Assembly: GCA_012522985.1 (NCBI GenBank)
Contig: JAAYJJ010000131.1
Coordinates: forward strand, 1-23,726
Reading direction: 5' to 3'
DNA from: Aliarcobacter butzleri
Lineage (GTDB): Bacteria > Campylobacterota > Campylobacteria > Campylobacterales > Arcobacteraceae
DNA: 23,726 nucleotides
Within the stretch, counting starts at the first letter, position 1; every line of letters starts with the position of its first letter. Made by a program: the position numbers and the translations under genes. Shown here one piece after another: positions 1 to 7,789 of this stretch. Below the pieces are notes generated by a model that was given only the letters and a program-made list of their open reading frames with translations, searched no databases and was not told the origin of the DNA.

Positions 1-911
1 ATATCTACTGTATTTTGCTCTATAAAAATAGAAGGGGTTGGTTTAAAATAGACTTTTATAACTATTTCATCACCATTACTAATACCTCCTAATATTCCTC
101 CACTATGATTTGAACAAAATCCTTTTGATGTTATTTGATCATTGTTTTGAGAGCCTTTTAATGTTGCACTTTGTATGCCATCGCCTATTTCTACAGCTTT
201 TACTGCGTTGATATTCATCATAGCGTTTGCTATTTGGCTATCTAGTTTATGATACATAGGTTCACCAAGTCCAACAGGAACTCCAAGAGCTTTTATTAAA
301 ACGACACCGCCAACAGAGTCGTGTTTATTCATAGCATTTTTAATCGCCTCTTTTTGATTCTCTTCTATATCTTTATCAAGTGCAAAAATCTCACTTTTTT
401 TTGCATATTCAAAATCTATCTCTTTTGCTTCTATAGAATCTATAGCAAAAACACCACTAACAACATCTATATTAACCTCTTTTAAAATAAGTTTGGCTAT
501 AGCTCCAGCTGCAACTCTAGCAGCACTTTCTCTAGCACTACTTCTTCCACCACCTCTATAGTCTCTTAGTCCATATTTATGAAAATAGGTAAAGTCAGCA
601 TGTCCAGGGCGAAAAAGATCTTTTATATTGCTATAATCTCCACTTTTTTGATTTGTATTATATATAACCATAGCAATAGGCGTTCCTGTACTTAAGCCTT
701 CAAAAACTCCACTTAAAATCTCTACTTTATCATCTTCTTTTCTACTAGTTTCTAGTTTGCTTTTACCGGGCTTTCTTCTGTTTAGCTCACTTTGTATAAA
801 ATCTTCATCTATATTGAGTCCAGCAGGAACTCCATCAACTATACATCCTATAGCTTTACCGTGCGATTCTCCAAATGTTGTAAATCTAAATTTAATTCCA
901 AAAGAGTTCAT
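1..911 (-). CDS. aroC: Chorismate synthase, C-terminus cut by window edge
   Basis: Chorismate synthase converts 5-enolpyruvylshikimate-3-phosphate to chorismate with reduced FMN, the last shared step of aromatic amino acid synthesis, in the cytoplasm. Translating the minus strand from the ATG at 909-911 gives 303 codons with no stop before the edge. Family signatures are clear: GESHG at residues 14-18 followed by IVDGVPAG, and RPGHAD (101-106) followed by [10 protein letters not shown] (119-128), the FMN/substrate loops. The reading ends in KPTPSIF...QNTVD, just before the usual RHDP signature, so about 50-55 residues of the normal 355-360 are missing. It is the last gene in view of a minus-strand operon, 9 bp after the rnc stop. 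The identification is secure; only the end is unseen. Confidence 0.96.
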   Translation of the reverse strand, partial: MNSFGIKFRFTTFGESHGKAIGCIVDGVPAGLNIDEDFIQSELNRRKPGKSKLETSRKEDDKVEILSGVFEGLSTGTPIAMVIYNTNQKSGDYSNIKDLFRPGHADFTYFHKYGLRDYRGGGRSSARESAARVAAGAIAKLILKEVNIDVVSGVFAIDSIEAKEIDFEYAKKSEIFALDKDIEENQKEAIKNAMNKHDSVGGVVLIKALGVPVGLGEPMYHKLDSQIANAMMNINAVKAVEIGDGIQSATLKGSQNNDQITSKGFCSNHSGGILGGISNGDEIVIKVYFKPTPSIFIEQNTVD

Positions 912-920
912 CTTAGTATC

Positions 921-1592
921 CTATTTTTGTAGTGTTTTTAATGCCATTTTTGCAGCTTCTTGTTGGGCTATTTTTTTGCTTTTACCCTTTCCTGTACCAT
1001 AGTTTGTATCATTGATCCAAATAGAAACAACAAACTCTTTTTTATGATCAGGACCATAACTAGCCTCTAGTCTATAATCTGGAGTTACAGCAAATTCAGC
1101 TTGAGTTAGCTCTTGAAGAGCAGTTTTAAAGTCATAAAAAAGATCATCAATAGCAACCTCTCCATAACACTCTTCTAAAAGAGTTAAAACAATAGTTTTT
1201 ACTCGCTCTATACCAGATTCTAGATAAATTGCACCCATTATAGCCTCAAAAGCATCTGATAAAATAGAGGATTTTTCTCTTCCACTATTTCTTTCTTCTG
1301 CTGCTGATAGTAAAATATATTTACCCAACTCTATCTTATTTGCCAATTTTGTAAAAGCTTTTTCATTGACTAATGTTGCTCTTAGTTTTGATAGCTCACC
1401 TTCACTTGATTTGGGAAACTTATGATATAGGTATTCACCTACTATTAGGTTTAAAACCGCATCTCCTAAAAACTCTAATCTTTCGTTACTATATGGTTTT
1501 TTATAGCTTTTATGTGTGAGTGCTTGGGTTATAAGGTTACTATTGTTAAACTCATAACCCAAACACTTGGTTAAATCTTGAATATTACTCAT
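921..1592 (-). CDS. rnc: Ribonuclease III
   Basis: RNase III cleaves double-stranded RNA in the cytoplasm, processing rRNA precursors and trimming structured mRNAs. The 223-residue length matches the family (E. coli 226). The endonuclease domain covers about residues 5-140 and holds the signature NERLEFLGDAVL (36-47) with E37, E40 and D44, then E64, and D113/E116 in the second acidic pair; all metal-binding residues are present. The dsRNA-binding domain covers about 150-222, with GPDHKKEF and the basic KGKSKKIAQQEAA helix. The ATG at 1592 is preceded by an AGGAAGG ribosome binding site just after the rnhA stop (10-bp gap). It lies between rnhA and aroC on the same strand, the order I recall from C. 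jejuni. Confidence 0.98.
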   Translation of the reverse strand: MSNIQDLTKCLGYEFNNSNLITQALTHKSYKKPYSNERLEFLGDAVLNLIVGEYLYHKFPKSSEGELSKLRATLVNEKAFTKLANKIELGKYILLSAAEERNSGREKSSILSDAFEAIMGAIYLESGIERVKTIVLTLLEECYGEVAIDDLFYDFKTALQELTQAEFAVTPDYRLEASYGPDHKKEFVVSIWINDTNYGTGKGKSKKIAQQEAAKMALKTLQK

Positions 1593-1602
1593 TATCCTTC
1601 CT

Positions 1603-2043
1603 TTAAGATGTTTGAAATTTTGTAGCTTCTTGTTTTGCTATTTTATCACACTCTTCATTTTCTTTGTGTCCATCATGTCCTTTTACCCAAGTTGCTTTTA
1701 TCTTGTGTATTTTTGAAGCTTCTATATACTCTTGCCAAAGCTCTAAGTTTTTAATAGGTTTTTTATCTGCTGTTTTAAAGCCGTTTTTTATCCAGTTATT
1801 AAGCCACTCATTGATAGCTTGAGTAACATATTTTGAATCACTTACAACTTCAACACTACAAGGCTCTTTTAGTGCCTTTAATCCTTCTATAACTCCAAGA
1901 AGTTCCATTTGATTATTTGTAGTATTTTCTTTGCCACCAGAGATTATTTTGGTATTATCTTTATATTTTAAAATAGTTCCATATCCTCCAGGACCTGGGT
2001 TGCCTAAGCTTGAACCATCACTGTAAAGATAAATTTTCTTCAA
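1603..2043 (-). CDS. rnhA: Ribonuclease HI
   Basis: RNase HI degrades the RNA strand of RNA-DNA hybrids, removing primers and R-loops. The 146-residue protein carries the whole active site: D9 in YLYSDGSSLGNPGPGG, E47 in NNQMELLG, D69 in VVSDSKY, and H123/D133 in WVKGHDGHKENEECD. The start is TTG at 2041-2043: an in-frame TGA lies at 2047-2049, only two codons upstream, so no longer ATG or GTG form is possible, and AAAAGGA sits about 8 nt upstream. The first 26 nt overlap the end of the upstream TPR gene in another frame, which suggests translational coupling. Its partner rnc follows 10 bp later. Being next to rnc and opposite dnaG, the primer maker, is fitting but may be chance. Confidence 0.97.
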   Translation of the reverse strand: MKKIYLYSDGSSLGNPGPGGYGTILKYKDNTKIISGGKENTTNNQMELLGVIEGLKALKEPCSVEVVSDSKYVTQAINEWLNNWIKNGFKTADKKPIKNLELWQEYIEASKIHKIKATWVKGHDGHKENEECDKIAKQEATKFQTS

Positions 2044-3079
2044 TATTCATCCTTTTGATTAGTTTAGGTTTTACTTTAAAAGATAAAATAGAGTGACAAT
2101 GCGGACATCTAGCTTCATACATAGGATATGTTTTTTTACATTTTTTGCAAACAAAATCAAATCCTAAATCAACTTTACTTCTTAACTCTTTATCATATAA
2201 AGCTAACTTTGATAGTATATCCAATTCTATCGAAAAAGAAGCTTGATTTTCATTTGTTATATATCCTTTTGCATAATAAATAGTTTTTAATGTTGGATTT
2301 TGAGATATATGGTCAAAATCTACATCATTAAAATCAAGATACCATAAAAGATCAACAATATCACCAATATCAAAATTTTCCAATTTTTCCCAAAAAAGTG
2401 TTTTATTGTAGATAAGAAGATATTGAGCTACAATTCTTGCAATAGAGGGCATAAACTCAAAAATTTGGATAATCTTACTAGTTTTTTTATCATAGCTTAA
2501 AAGAGGATCATTTATGATTTTTTGTATTATAATATAGGTTTTTTCCTCTTTTATATCGATATTTAACTCATTTAAAGATTCCAAAACATCTAAAGCCTTA
2601 TCCCACTCTTTAAGCTTTTCATAGCTTAGTAGAAGATATTTTAAGGCATTTAGGTTTCTTGGAGCAAACTCTAAAATAGTTAAAAATATATCAGCAGAAC
2701 GTTTTAAAAACCCACCTTTAAAGTATGTAGTTCCCAAAATCTCTAAAAGTTCCTCTTTTTTAACTCTATCTTGAACATGCTCCAAAAGTGTTAGATATAT
2801 TGATATAGATTTATTATAATCACCCTTTAGTGCAAAAGAACTAGCTAAAAGCATAATAGAGTCAAAAGGTAGATTAAAGGTTTTATAAAGATGTACATAA
2901 TCTTGTTCATCTAAACTACCTATACCAAATCTTTCTAATAGCTCTTTATATTCACTTCTTGCTTGTTTTTCTTTATAGATATTGTATGAATATGTTAAAA
3001 ATGAGGCAATAAATATAATAAGTACAAATATAATAATACCAAATAATGGATCATAATAATCTAAAAAAATTCCTTCCAA
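2018..3079 (-). CDS. Membrane-anchored TPR protein with C-terminal zinc-ribbon (LapB/YciM-like architecture)
   Basis: 353 residues. The N-terminus has one strong membrane segment at about residues 12-32 (GIIIFVLIIFIASF) followed by a basic stretch, which should leave the rest in the cytoplasm. The middle (about 70-250) has helical repeats of TPR type, for example KGDYNKSISIYLTLLE and GGFLKRSADIFLTILE. The C-terminus holds two CxxC-type knuckles, C311/C314 and C325/C328, about 10 residues apart. A single membrane helix, a TPR array and a C-terminal four-Cys metal site is the layout of LapB/YciM, which in enterics steers FtsH-driven LpxC turnover; whether this protein does that is inference. 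The start is TTG at 3077-3079: an in-frame TAA lies 12 nt upstream and AAGG sits 6 nt before it. First gene of the minus-strand operon, overlapping rnhA by 26 nt. C. jejuni has an uncharacterised gene in this place. Confidence 0.85.
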   Translation of the reverse strand: MEGIFLDYYDPLFGIIIFVLIIFIASFLTYSYNIYKEKQARSEYKELLERFGIGSLDEQDYVHLYKTFNLPFDSIMLLASSFALKGDYNKSISIYLTLLEHVQDRVKKEELLEILGTTYFKGGFLKRSADIFLTILEFAPRNLNALKYLLLSYEKLKEWDKALDVLESLNELNIDIKEEKTYIIIQKIINDPLLSYDKKTSKIIQIFEFMPSIARIVAQYLLIYNKTLFWEKLENFDIGDIVDLLWYLDFNDVDFDHISQNPTLKTIYYAKGYITNENQASFSIELDILSKLALYDKELRSKVDLGFDFVCKKCKKTYPMYEARCPHCHSILSFKVKPKLIKRMNIEENLSLQ

Positions 3080-3105
3080 AAATCGCCTTTATTATGAATT
3101 GTTGG

Positions 3106-3111
3106 ATATAA
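3106..3111 (-). promoter_or_regulatory. Candidate -10 box for the TPR-rnhA-rnc-aroC operon
   Basis: On the minus strand TTATAT at 3111-3106 would place the transcript start near 3099 and give a leader of about 20 nt to the TTG at 3079. There is no clear -35 box, as is usual for sigma-70 promoters in this phylum. It overlaps the plus-strand TATAAT of dnaG. A second weaker candidate, CATAAT at 3096-3091, would cut off the ribosome binding site. Confidence 0.4.
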
Positions 3112-3112
3112 T
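3107..3112 (+). promoter_or_regulatory. Perfect -10 hexamer 6 bp before the dnaG start
   Basis: TATAAT at 3107-3112 is followed after 6 bp by the dnaG ATG at 3119. With normal -10 to start spacing, transcription would begin at or next to the A of the ATG, giving a leaderless mRNA. No good ribosome binding site is visible between 3080 and 3118. Other -10-like sequences lie further upstream inside the divergent gene, such as TATAAT at 3029-3034, so this assignment is not exclusive. Confidence 0.4.
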
Positions 3113-3118
3113 TCCAAT

Positions 3119-4753
3119 ATGATAGCAAAAGAGTCCATAGAAAACCTTAAAAACAGTATAGATATTGTTGATATTATATCACAATTTGTTCAATTAAAAA
3201 AAAGTGGTGCAAACTTTAAGGCTTGTTGCCCCTTTCATGGTGAAAATACTCCATCTTTTGTAGTAAGCCCATCAAAGCAGATATTTCACTGTTTTGGTTG
3301 TGGTGTTGGTGGAGATGCTATAAAGTTTATTATGGATTATGAAAAGCTTACCTATCCAGAGGCTATAGAAAAACTAGCTAGTCTTACAAATTTTAGCCTA
3401 ACATATACGCAAGATTCACCTAAAAAAGAGTATATCAATATTGCCGTTTTAGAATCAATAAATAGTTTTTATAAAAGGAATCTTATTAATAATAGCTCTA
3501 TTTTAGAGTATCTAAAAAGTAGAGGATTATCTGATTTTTCTATAGAAAAGTTTGAAATAGGATATGCTCCAAGTTCAAAACAAACTATAGATTATATAAA
3601 TCAAAACTTTTTAAATATAGCAGATGCTACAGATTTGGGAGTTTTAAGTAGTGGTGAAAATGGTTTATATGCTAGATTTATAGAAAGAATAACATTTCCT
3701 ATCTATTCACACAATGAAAAGCTTGTTGGTTTTGGTGGGCGAAGTATTAGTGGGCATGGTGCAAAATACCTAAATTCTCCACAAACAAGACTTTTTAATA
3801 AATCAAGATTGCTTTATGGATATCATCTAGCAAAAAGATCTATTATGAAGCAAGGAGAGATTATTTTAACAGAGGGGTATTTAGATGTTATTATGCTTCA
3901 TCAAGCAGGTTTTGAAAATAGTGTAGCAACATTGGGTACAGCTCTTACAATAGAGCATTTACCTCTACTAAAAAGAGGAGAACCAAGAGTTATTTTGGCT
4001 TATGATGGAGATAGTGCAGGATTTAATGCAGCTTTTAAATCATCTCACTTATTATTGGCAAATGGTTTTGACGGTGGCGTTGTTATATTTGAAGATGGGC
4101 AAGATCCAGCTGATATGGTGAACAATAGTCAAATCAATAGACTTAATGAGCTTTTTAAAACTCCTATTTCATATGCAAAATTTATTATAGAAGTTATTTT
4201 AAAAGAGTTTGATTTAGATATTCCAGAAATGAAGCAAAAGGCTTTAAATGAACTAAACTCTTTTTTAATTACACTAAAACCACTTTTACAAGAAGAGTAT
4301 AAACCATATATTGCTTCAAAACTAAATATCTCTCCACATTTAGTAAAAACGACTATGAATCAAACATCTAGGAAGTTTGAAAATAATCGTTTAAATATCG
4401 ATATGGCTGAACTTTCTATTATAAAAACAATTTTATTAAATAAAGAGAGTTTAGATATAGTTGTTGATTATTGTGATGAAAATATGTTTGAAGTACATAA
4501 AGTAGAGTTTAACAAAGCTATTTCAAACGAAGATTGTGAACAAATTAGAGCAATCTTACTAAATGATTCAATAAAAACCTATTCTATTGAAGAGTTAAAG
4601 CAACAATTACGATTTTTTTTGATAAAATTTCATGAAAATAGATTAAATAGAGTTTTAAATGATAGCTCATTGGACACAAGAGAAAAATCTATTCAAATAA
4701 GAAAAGCAAGAGAAGTGATTAATTCTCTAAAATCAAAAGGAATTATTTTATAA
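3119..4753 (+). CDS. dnaG: DNA primase
   Basis: DnaG makes the short RNA primers for chromosome replication and works with the DnaB helicase. 544 residues (E. coli 581). The N-terminal zinc-binding domain is complete: C37 and H40 in CCPFHGENTPSF, C58 and C61 in FHCFGCGVGGDA. The catalytic core contains the TOPRIM fold with E252 in LTEGYLDVIMLHQAGF and D296/D298 in LAYDGDSAG, the metal-binding acidic residues. The last 150 or so residues are helical and diverged, as expected for the DnaB-binding part. The N-terminus aligns with other DnaG proteins from the first Met. It diverges from the TPR-rnhA-rnc-aroC operon across only 39 bp and is followed by ridA after 10 bp. Confidence 0.98.
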   Translation: MIAKESIENLKNSIDIVDIISQFVQLKKSGANFKACCPFHGENTPSFVVSPSKQIFHCFGCGVGGDAIKFIMDYEKLTYPEAIEKLASLTNFSLTYTQDSPKKEYINIAVLESINSFYKRNLINNSSILEYLKSRGLSDFSIEKFEIGYAPSSKQTIDYINQNFLNIADATDLGVLSSGENGLYARFIERITFPIYSHNEKLVGFGGRSISGHGAKYLNSPQTRLFNKSRLLYGYHLAKRSIMKQGEIILTEGYLDVIMLHQAGFENSVATLGTALTIEHLPLLKRGEPRVILAYDGDSAGFNAAFKSSHLLLANGFDGGVVIFEDGQDPADMVNNSQINRLNELFKTPISYAKFIIEVILKEFDLDIPEMKQKALNELNSFLITLKPLLQEEYKPYIASKLNISPHLVKTTMNQTSRKFENNRLNIDMAELSIIKTILLNKESLDIVVDYCDENMFEVHKVEFNKAISNEDCEQIRAILLNDSIKTYSIEELKQQLRFFLIKFHENRLNRVLNDSSLDTREKSIQIRKAREVINSLKSKGIIL

Positions 4754-4763
4754 AGGAGTTAAT

Positions 4764-5144
4764 GTGGAATTTTTAAAATCTGATAAAGTACCACAGGCTA
4801 TTGGGCCATATTCACAAGCAATAAGAGTAAATAATATGATATATACATCAGGACAAATTGCTCTTATGGTTGATGGAGAGATGGTAGAAGCAGATATCAA
4901 AAAGCAAACAAGACAGGTTTTAACAAACTTAAAAAGCCTTCTTGAAGATTGTGATAGTGATTTAAATAGTGTTGTAAAAACAACAATTTATTTGGCTAAT
5001 ATGGAAGATTTTGGTATAGTAAATGTAATTTACGCAGAGTTTTTTGGAGATCATAAACCAGCTAGAAGTACTGTAGCAGTTAAAACATTGCCCAAAAATG
5101 CCCTAGTAGAGATTGATGCCGTAGCAATTTCTAGGAATTGGTAG
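4764..5144 (+). CDS. ridA: RidA/YjgF family enamine/imine deaminase
   Basis: RidA proteins are small cytoplasmic trimers that hydrolyse reactive enamine/imine intermediates such as 2-aminoacrylate released by PLP enzymes. The 126-residue length is typical. Visible motifs are IGPYSQAI near the N-terminus, YTSGQIAL, and the C-terminal signature PARSTVAVKTLPKNALVEID with R101 and E116, matching the substrate-binding Arg and catalytic-region Glu of the RidA subfamily, so deaminase activity is likely. The start is GTG at 4764 with AAAGGAG 5 nt upstream; an ATG two bases earlier (4762) is out of frame. It follows dnaG by 10 bp and probably shares its transcript. I do not recall it in this position in C. 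jejuni, so it may mark a rearrangement joint. Confidence 0.95.
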   Translation: MEFLKSDKVPQAIGPYSQAIRVNNMIYTSGQIALMVDGEMVEADIKKQTRQVLTNLKSLLEDCDSDLNSVVKTTIYLANMEDFGIVNVIYAEFFGDHKPARSTVAVKTLPKNALVEIDAVAISRNW

Positions 5145-5158
5145 ATATAGAATATTAG

Positions 5159-5192
5159 TTTAAACTTACTTTAAACTTATTTTAGCTATTAT
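5159..5192 (+). promoter_or_regulatory. Promoter of rplU-rpmA with phased T-tracts
   Basis: The 10-mer TTTAAACTTA occurs twice, at 5159-5168 and 5170-5179, start to start 11 bp, followed by another T-tract (TTTTAG) near 5180 and a -10-like TATTAT at 5187-5192. T-tracts phased with the helix ahead of a -10 box, in place of a -35 box, are the described form of sigma-70 promoters in Campylobacter. The start would fall near 5199, leaving a 24-nt leader with GAGGA at 5211-5215. Confidence 0.6.
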
Positions 5193-5222
5193 ACGGCTCA
5201 CGAAAAATTTGAGGATAGTAGA

Positions 5223-5528
5223 ATGTACGCAATTATTAAATGTGGTGGTAAACAATATAAAGTTTGTGTTGGTGACATATTAAATGTTGACAAACTTAGT
5301 AAACAACCTAAAGAAACAATCGAAATCAGTGATGTACTTGCAGTAAACGATGGTGAGTTAAAAACTGGTGATATGGTAAAAAATGCAGTTGTAAGTGCTG
5401 TTGTTATAAATGAAGGTAGAGATAAAAAAGTTGTTATCTATAAAAAAAGAAGAAGAAAAGATAGCAAACTAAAAAGAGGTTTTAGAAGAGACTTCACAAA
5501 GATCCAAATTACAAATATAGCAGCATAA
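5223..5528 (+). CDS. rplU: 50S ribosomal protein L21
   Basis: L21 is a small 23S rRNA-binding protein of the large ribosomal subunit. 101 residues, close to the bacterial norm (E. coli 103). Starts with [14 protein letters not shown], the conserved N-terminus; the [23 protein letters not shown] stretch near the end corresponds to the L21 signature of basic residues that contact rRNA. The ATG at 5223 has GAGGA 7 nt upstream. It is the first gene of a two-gene ribosomal unit with rpmA, preceded by its own likely promoter at 5159-5192 and closed by a terminator at 5837-5881. Confidence 0.98.
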   Translation: MYAIIKCGGKQYKVCVGDILNVDKLSKQPKETIEISDVLAVNDGELKTGDMVKNAVVSAVVINEGRDKKVVIYKKRRRKDSKLKRGFRRDFTKIQITNIAA

Positions 5529-5552
5529 GTATAGAATATTTAAGGAGAAAAG

Positions 5553-5810
5553 ATGGCTCACAAGAAAGGTCAAGGTAGTACACAAAATAATAGAGACTCA
5601 GCTGGTAGAAGGCTTGGTGTAAAAAGATTTGGCGGTGAAGCAGTAAGAGCTGGAAATATTATTATCAGACAAAGAGGAACAAAAGTTCACCCTGGTGCAA
5701 ACGTAGGTATGGGTAAAGATCATACTCTATATGCACTAATAGATGGTGAAGTTAAGTTTGAAATAAAAGATAAAAATAGAAAAAAAGTTTCAGTTTACGC
5801 AGCTTCTTAA
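5553..5810 (+). CDS. rpmA: 50S ribosomal protein L27
   Basis: L27 sits near the peptidyl-transferase centre of the large subunit, where its N-terminal tail contacts tRNA. 85 residues, as in most bacteria. It begins [20 protein letters not shown], the standard tail, without the cleavable extension found in Firmicutes. [19 protein letters not shown] is the family signature. AAGGAG lies just before the ATG. It follows rplU by 24 bp, the near-universal rplU-rpmA-obgE order, and is followed by a hairpin terminator before obgE. Confidence 0.98.
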   Translation: MAHKKGQGSTQNNRDSAGRRLGVKRFGGEAVRAGNIIIRQRGTKVHPGANVGMGKDHTLYALIDGEVKFEIKDKNRKKVSVYAAS

Positions 5811-5836
5811 TCAAAAACATTATTCGTTTTTAATCC

Positions 5837-5881
5837 AAAAAAAGGTACTATATGGCATATTTGCTTATAGTACCTTTTTTT
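5837..5881 (+). terminator. Intrinsic terminator after rpmA
   Basis: A 16-bp perfect stem: A-tract plus GGTACTATA (5837-5852) pairs with TATAGTACC plus T-tract (5866-5881) around a 13-nt loop. The nine-pair mixed core followed by seven Ts is a classic Rho-independent terminator. Because the A-tract mirrors the T-tract, it could also work on the other strand. It lies 26 bp after the rpmA stop and 28 bp before obgE, so it should reduce, not fully block, transcription into obgE. Confidence 0.88.
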
Positions 5882-5909
5882 ATTTATTGTCAAAACAATA
5901 GGGAAAAAT

Positions 5910-7010
5910 ATGTTTGTAGATAGTATAAAAATCAAAATTAGTTCTGGTAAAGGTGGAGCTGGATGTGCCTCTTTTAGAAGAGAAAAGTTTGTTATAAAAG
6001 GTGGCCCAGATGGTGGAGATGGCGGAAGAGGCGGAGATGTCTATTTTATAGTAGATAATAACACTGATACGCTATCATCATTTAAAGGACAAGTGCATCT
6101 CAAAGCCCAAAACGGTCAAGCTGGTATGGGAAGACAAAAATATGGTAAAAGTGGAGAGCATCTATATATAAAAGTTCCTATGGGAACTCAAGTAATTGAT
6201 GATGAAAGTGGTGAAGTTTTACTTGATTTACTTGAAGTTACTAAAGAGCCTATACTGTTTTTACAAGGCGGGAAAGGTGGTTTGGGAAATGTCCACTTTA
6301 AAAGTTCAACAAATCAAAGACCAACATATGCTCAACCTGGACTTTTGGGTATCACAAAAGATATTAGATTGGAGCTTAAACTTATAGCTGACGTAGGACT
6401 TGTAGGTTATCCAAATGTTGGTAAATCAACCTTAGTTTCAACTCTATCAAAAGCAAGACCATTGGTTGCTGATTATGAATTTACCACACTTACTCCTAGT
6501 TTAGGAGTTGTAGATATTGGAGAGTATGACTCTTTTGTTATAGCAGATATCCCTGGTATTATAGAAGGAGCTAGTGATGGAAGAGGACTTGGTATAGAGT
6601 TTTTAAAACATATAGAACGAACAAAAACTCTACTCTTTACAATAGATATAGTAAATTTTAGAGATATTGATTTACAATATAAGACTCTTAAAACTGAAAT
6701 AAAAAACTTTTCACAAGCTCTAAGCAATAGAAGATTTGCTATAGCATTTACCAAAGTAGATGCTCTTAGTGTAGAAGAATCAGATAAGTTAATAGAAGAG
6801 TTTATAAGTTCATTGGATCTATCTTATAGTAAAAATGAAAAAATAAAAGGAAGTTGTTTTATTCAAGATTATAAAGATCCTTTATTTACATATAATGAGG
6901 AGATTCCATTTTTTATTATGGGAATTTCATCTGCAACACACTATAATATAGATATATTAAAATATACTCTATTTGATTTAATAAAACTTAATTCTAAAGA
7001 GGACAAATGA
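5910..7010 (+). CDS. obgE: Obg family GTPase (ObgE/CgtA)
   Basis: Obg is a ribosome-associated GTPase for 50S assembly and growth control. 366 residues. The glycine-rich Obg fold occupies about 1-158 ([17 protein letters not shown], then [19 protein letters not shown]). The G domain follows: G1 GYPNVGKST at 166-174, a TT-containing switch I ([10 protein letters not shown]), G3 [10 protein letters not shown]4 TKVD and a G5-like SSAT near the end. There is no C-terminal OCT domain, as in many Gram-negative forms. The region between TKVD and SSAT is longer than usual. ATG at 5910 has AGGGA 5 nt upstream. Its stop overlaps the proB start by 4 nt (ATGA). Only 28 bp separate it from the rpmA terminator, so it probably relies on read-through or a promoter hidden in or before that hairpin. 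Confidence 0.97.
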   Translation: MFVDSIKIKISSGKGGAGCASFRREKFVIKGGPDGGDGGRGGDVYFIVDNNTDTLSSFKGQVHLKAQNGQAGMGRQKYGKSGEHLYIKVPMGTQVIDDESGEVLLDLLEVTKEPILFLQGGKGGLGNVHFKSSTNQRPTYAQPGLLGITKDIRLELKLIADVGLVGYPNVGKSTLVSTLSKARPLVADYEFTTLTPSLGVVDIGEYDSFVIADIPGIIEGASDGRGLGIEFLKHIERTKTLLFTIDIVNFRDIDLQYKTLKTEIKNFSQALSNRRFAIAFTKVDALSVEESDKLIEEFISSLDLSYSKNEKIKGSCFIQDYKDPLFTYNEEIPFFIMGISSATHYNIDILKYTLFDLIKLNSKEDK

Positions 7011-7765
7011 AAAGAGTAGTTCTAAAAGTAGGTAGTGCTGTTTTAACTCAAGATGGAACATTAGCTTTACAAAGATTGCAAAATCTAGTAGATTTTATTG
7101 CTTTATTAAAGAGTAAATATGAAGTTATTTTAGTCTCTTCAGGTGCCGTTGCATCTGGATATACAGCTTTGAAGTTGGATAAAAAAATAGTTTCAAATAA
7201 ACAAGCATTGGCATCTATTGGGCAACCTATGCTTATGAAAGAGTATGCTTCTAGGTTTGAAGAACAAGATGTTATATGCTCACAATTACTTTTAACAGCT
7301 GATGATTTTGACTCTAGAAAAAGAACTATTCATGCAAAAAATGCAATAGAAAAACTTTTGGAATATAAAGTATTACCTATAATAAATGAAAATGATGTAA
7401 CAGCAACAGATGAGCTTGTTTTTGGAGACAATGATCAACTAGCAGCTCATGTAACTTACTATTTTGATGCAGATATGTTGGTAATTTTAACTGATATTGA
7501 TGGATATTATGATGACAATCCTCATACCAATCCAAATGCTATTTTACAAAAAAAGGTAAGTTGCATAGTAGAATCTACGCTAAACTCTTGTCATACCCCA
7601 AATAATGAATTTGCAACAGGTGGGATAGTAACCAAACTAAAAGCAGCTAACTTTTTATTACAAAGAGATAAAAAGATGTTTTTAACAAGTGGTTTTGATT
7701 TGAGCTATGCAAAAGAGTTTTTAATAGATGGTATTCACAATAAAGGTACGATTTTTGAGAATTGA
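7007..7765 (+). CDS. proB: Glutamate 5-kinase, kinase domain only
   Basis: ProB phosphorylates glutamate to glutamyl-5-phosphate, the first and normally feedback-inhibited step of proline synthesis, in the cytoplasm. 252 residues cover the whole amino-acid-kinase fold: [11 protein letters not shown] at the N-terminus (ATP-binding Lys), [10 protein letters not shown], the [19 protein letters not shown] substrate loop, [12 protein letters not shown], and [10 protein letters not shown]. The C-terminal PUA domain of the 367-residue E. coli enzyme is absent, as in other Campylobacterota. It overlaps obgE by 4 nt and precedes fmt by 24 bp. proA, which makes the next enzyme, is not in the window. 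Confidence 0.95.
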   Translation: MKRVVLKVGSAVLTQDGTLALQRLQNLVDFIALLKSKYEVILVSSGAVASGYTALKLDKKIVSNKQALASIGQPMLMKEYASRFEEQDVICSQLLLTADDFDSRKRTIHAKNAIEKLLEYKVLPIINENDVTATDELVFGDNDQLAAHVTYYFDADMLVILTDIDGYYDDNPHTNPNAILQKKVSCIVESTLNSCHTPNNEFATGGIVTKLKAANFLLQRDKKMFLTSGFDLSYAKEFLIDGIHNKGTIFEN

Positions 7766-7789
7766 TATTTTCTATAAAGGAGAAAAAGA

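Noticed and set aside
757..1002. An 81-codon plus-strand open frame across the aroC-rnc junction
   Set aside because: It lies antisense to two well-conserved enzymes and its Ser/Leu/Pro-rich sequence looks like a reverse translation.
6473..6754. A 93-codon minus-strand open frame inside obgE
   Set aside because: It is antisense to the GTPase domain, with no recognisable motif and no ribosome binding site.
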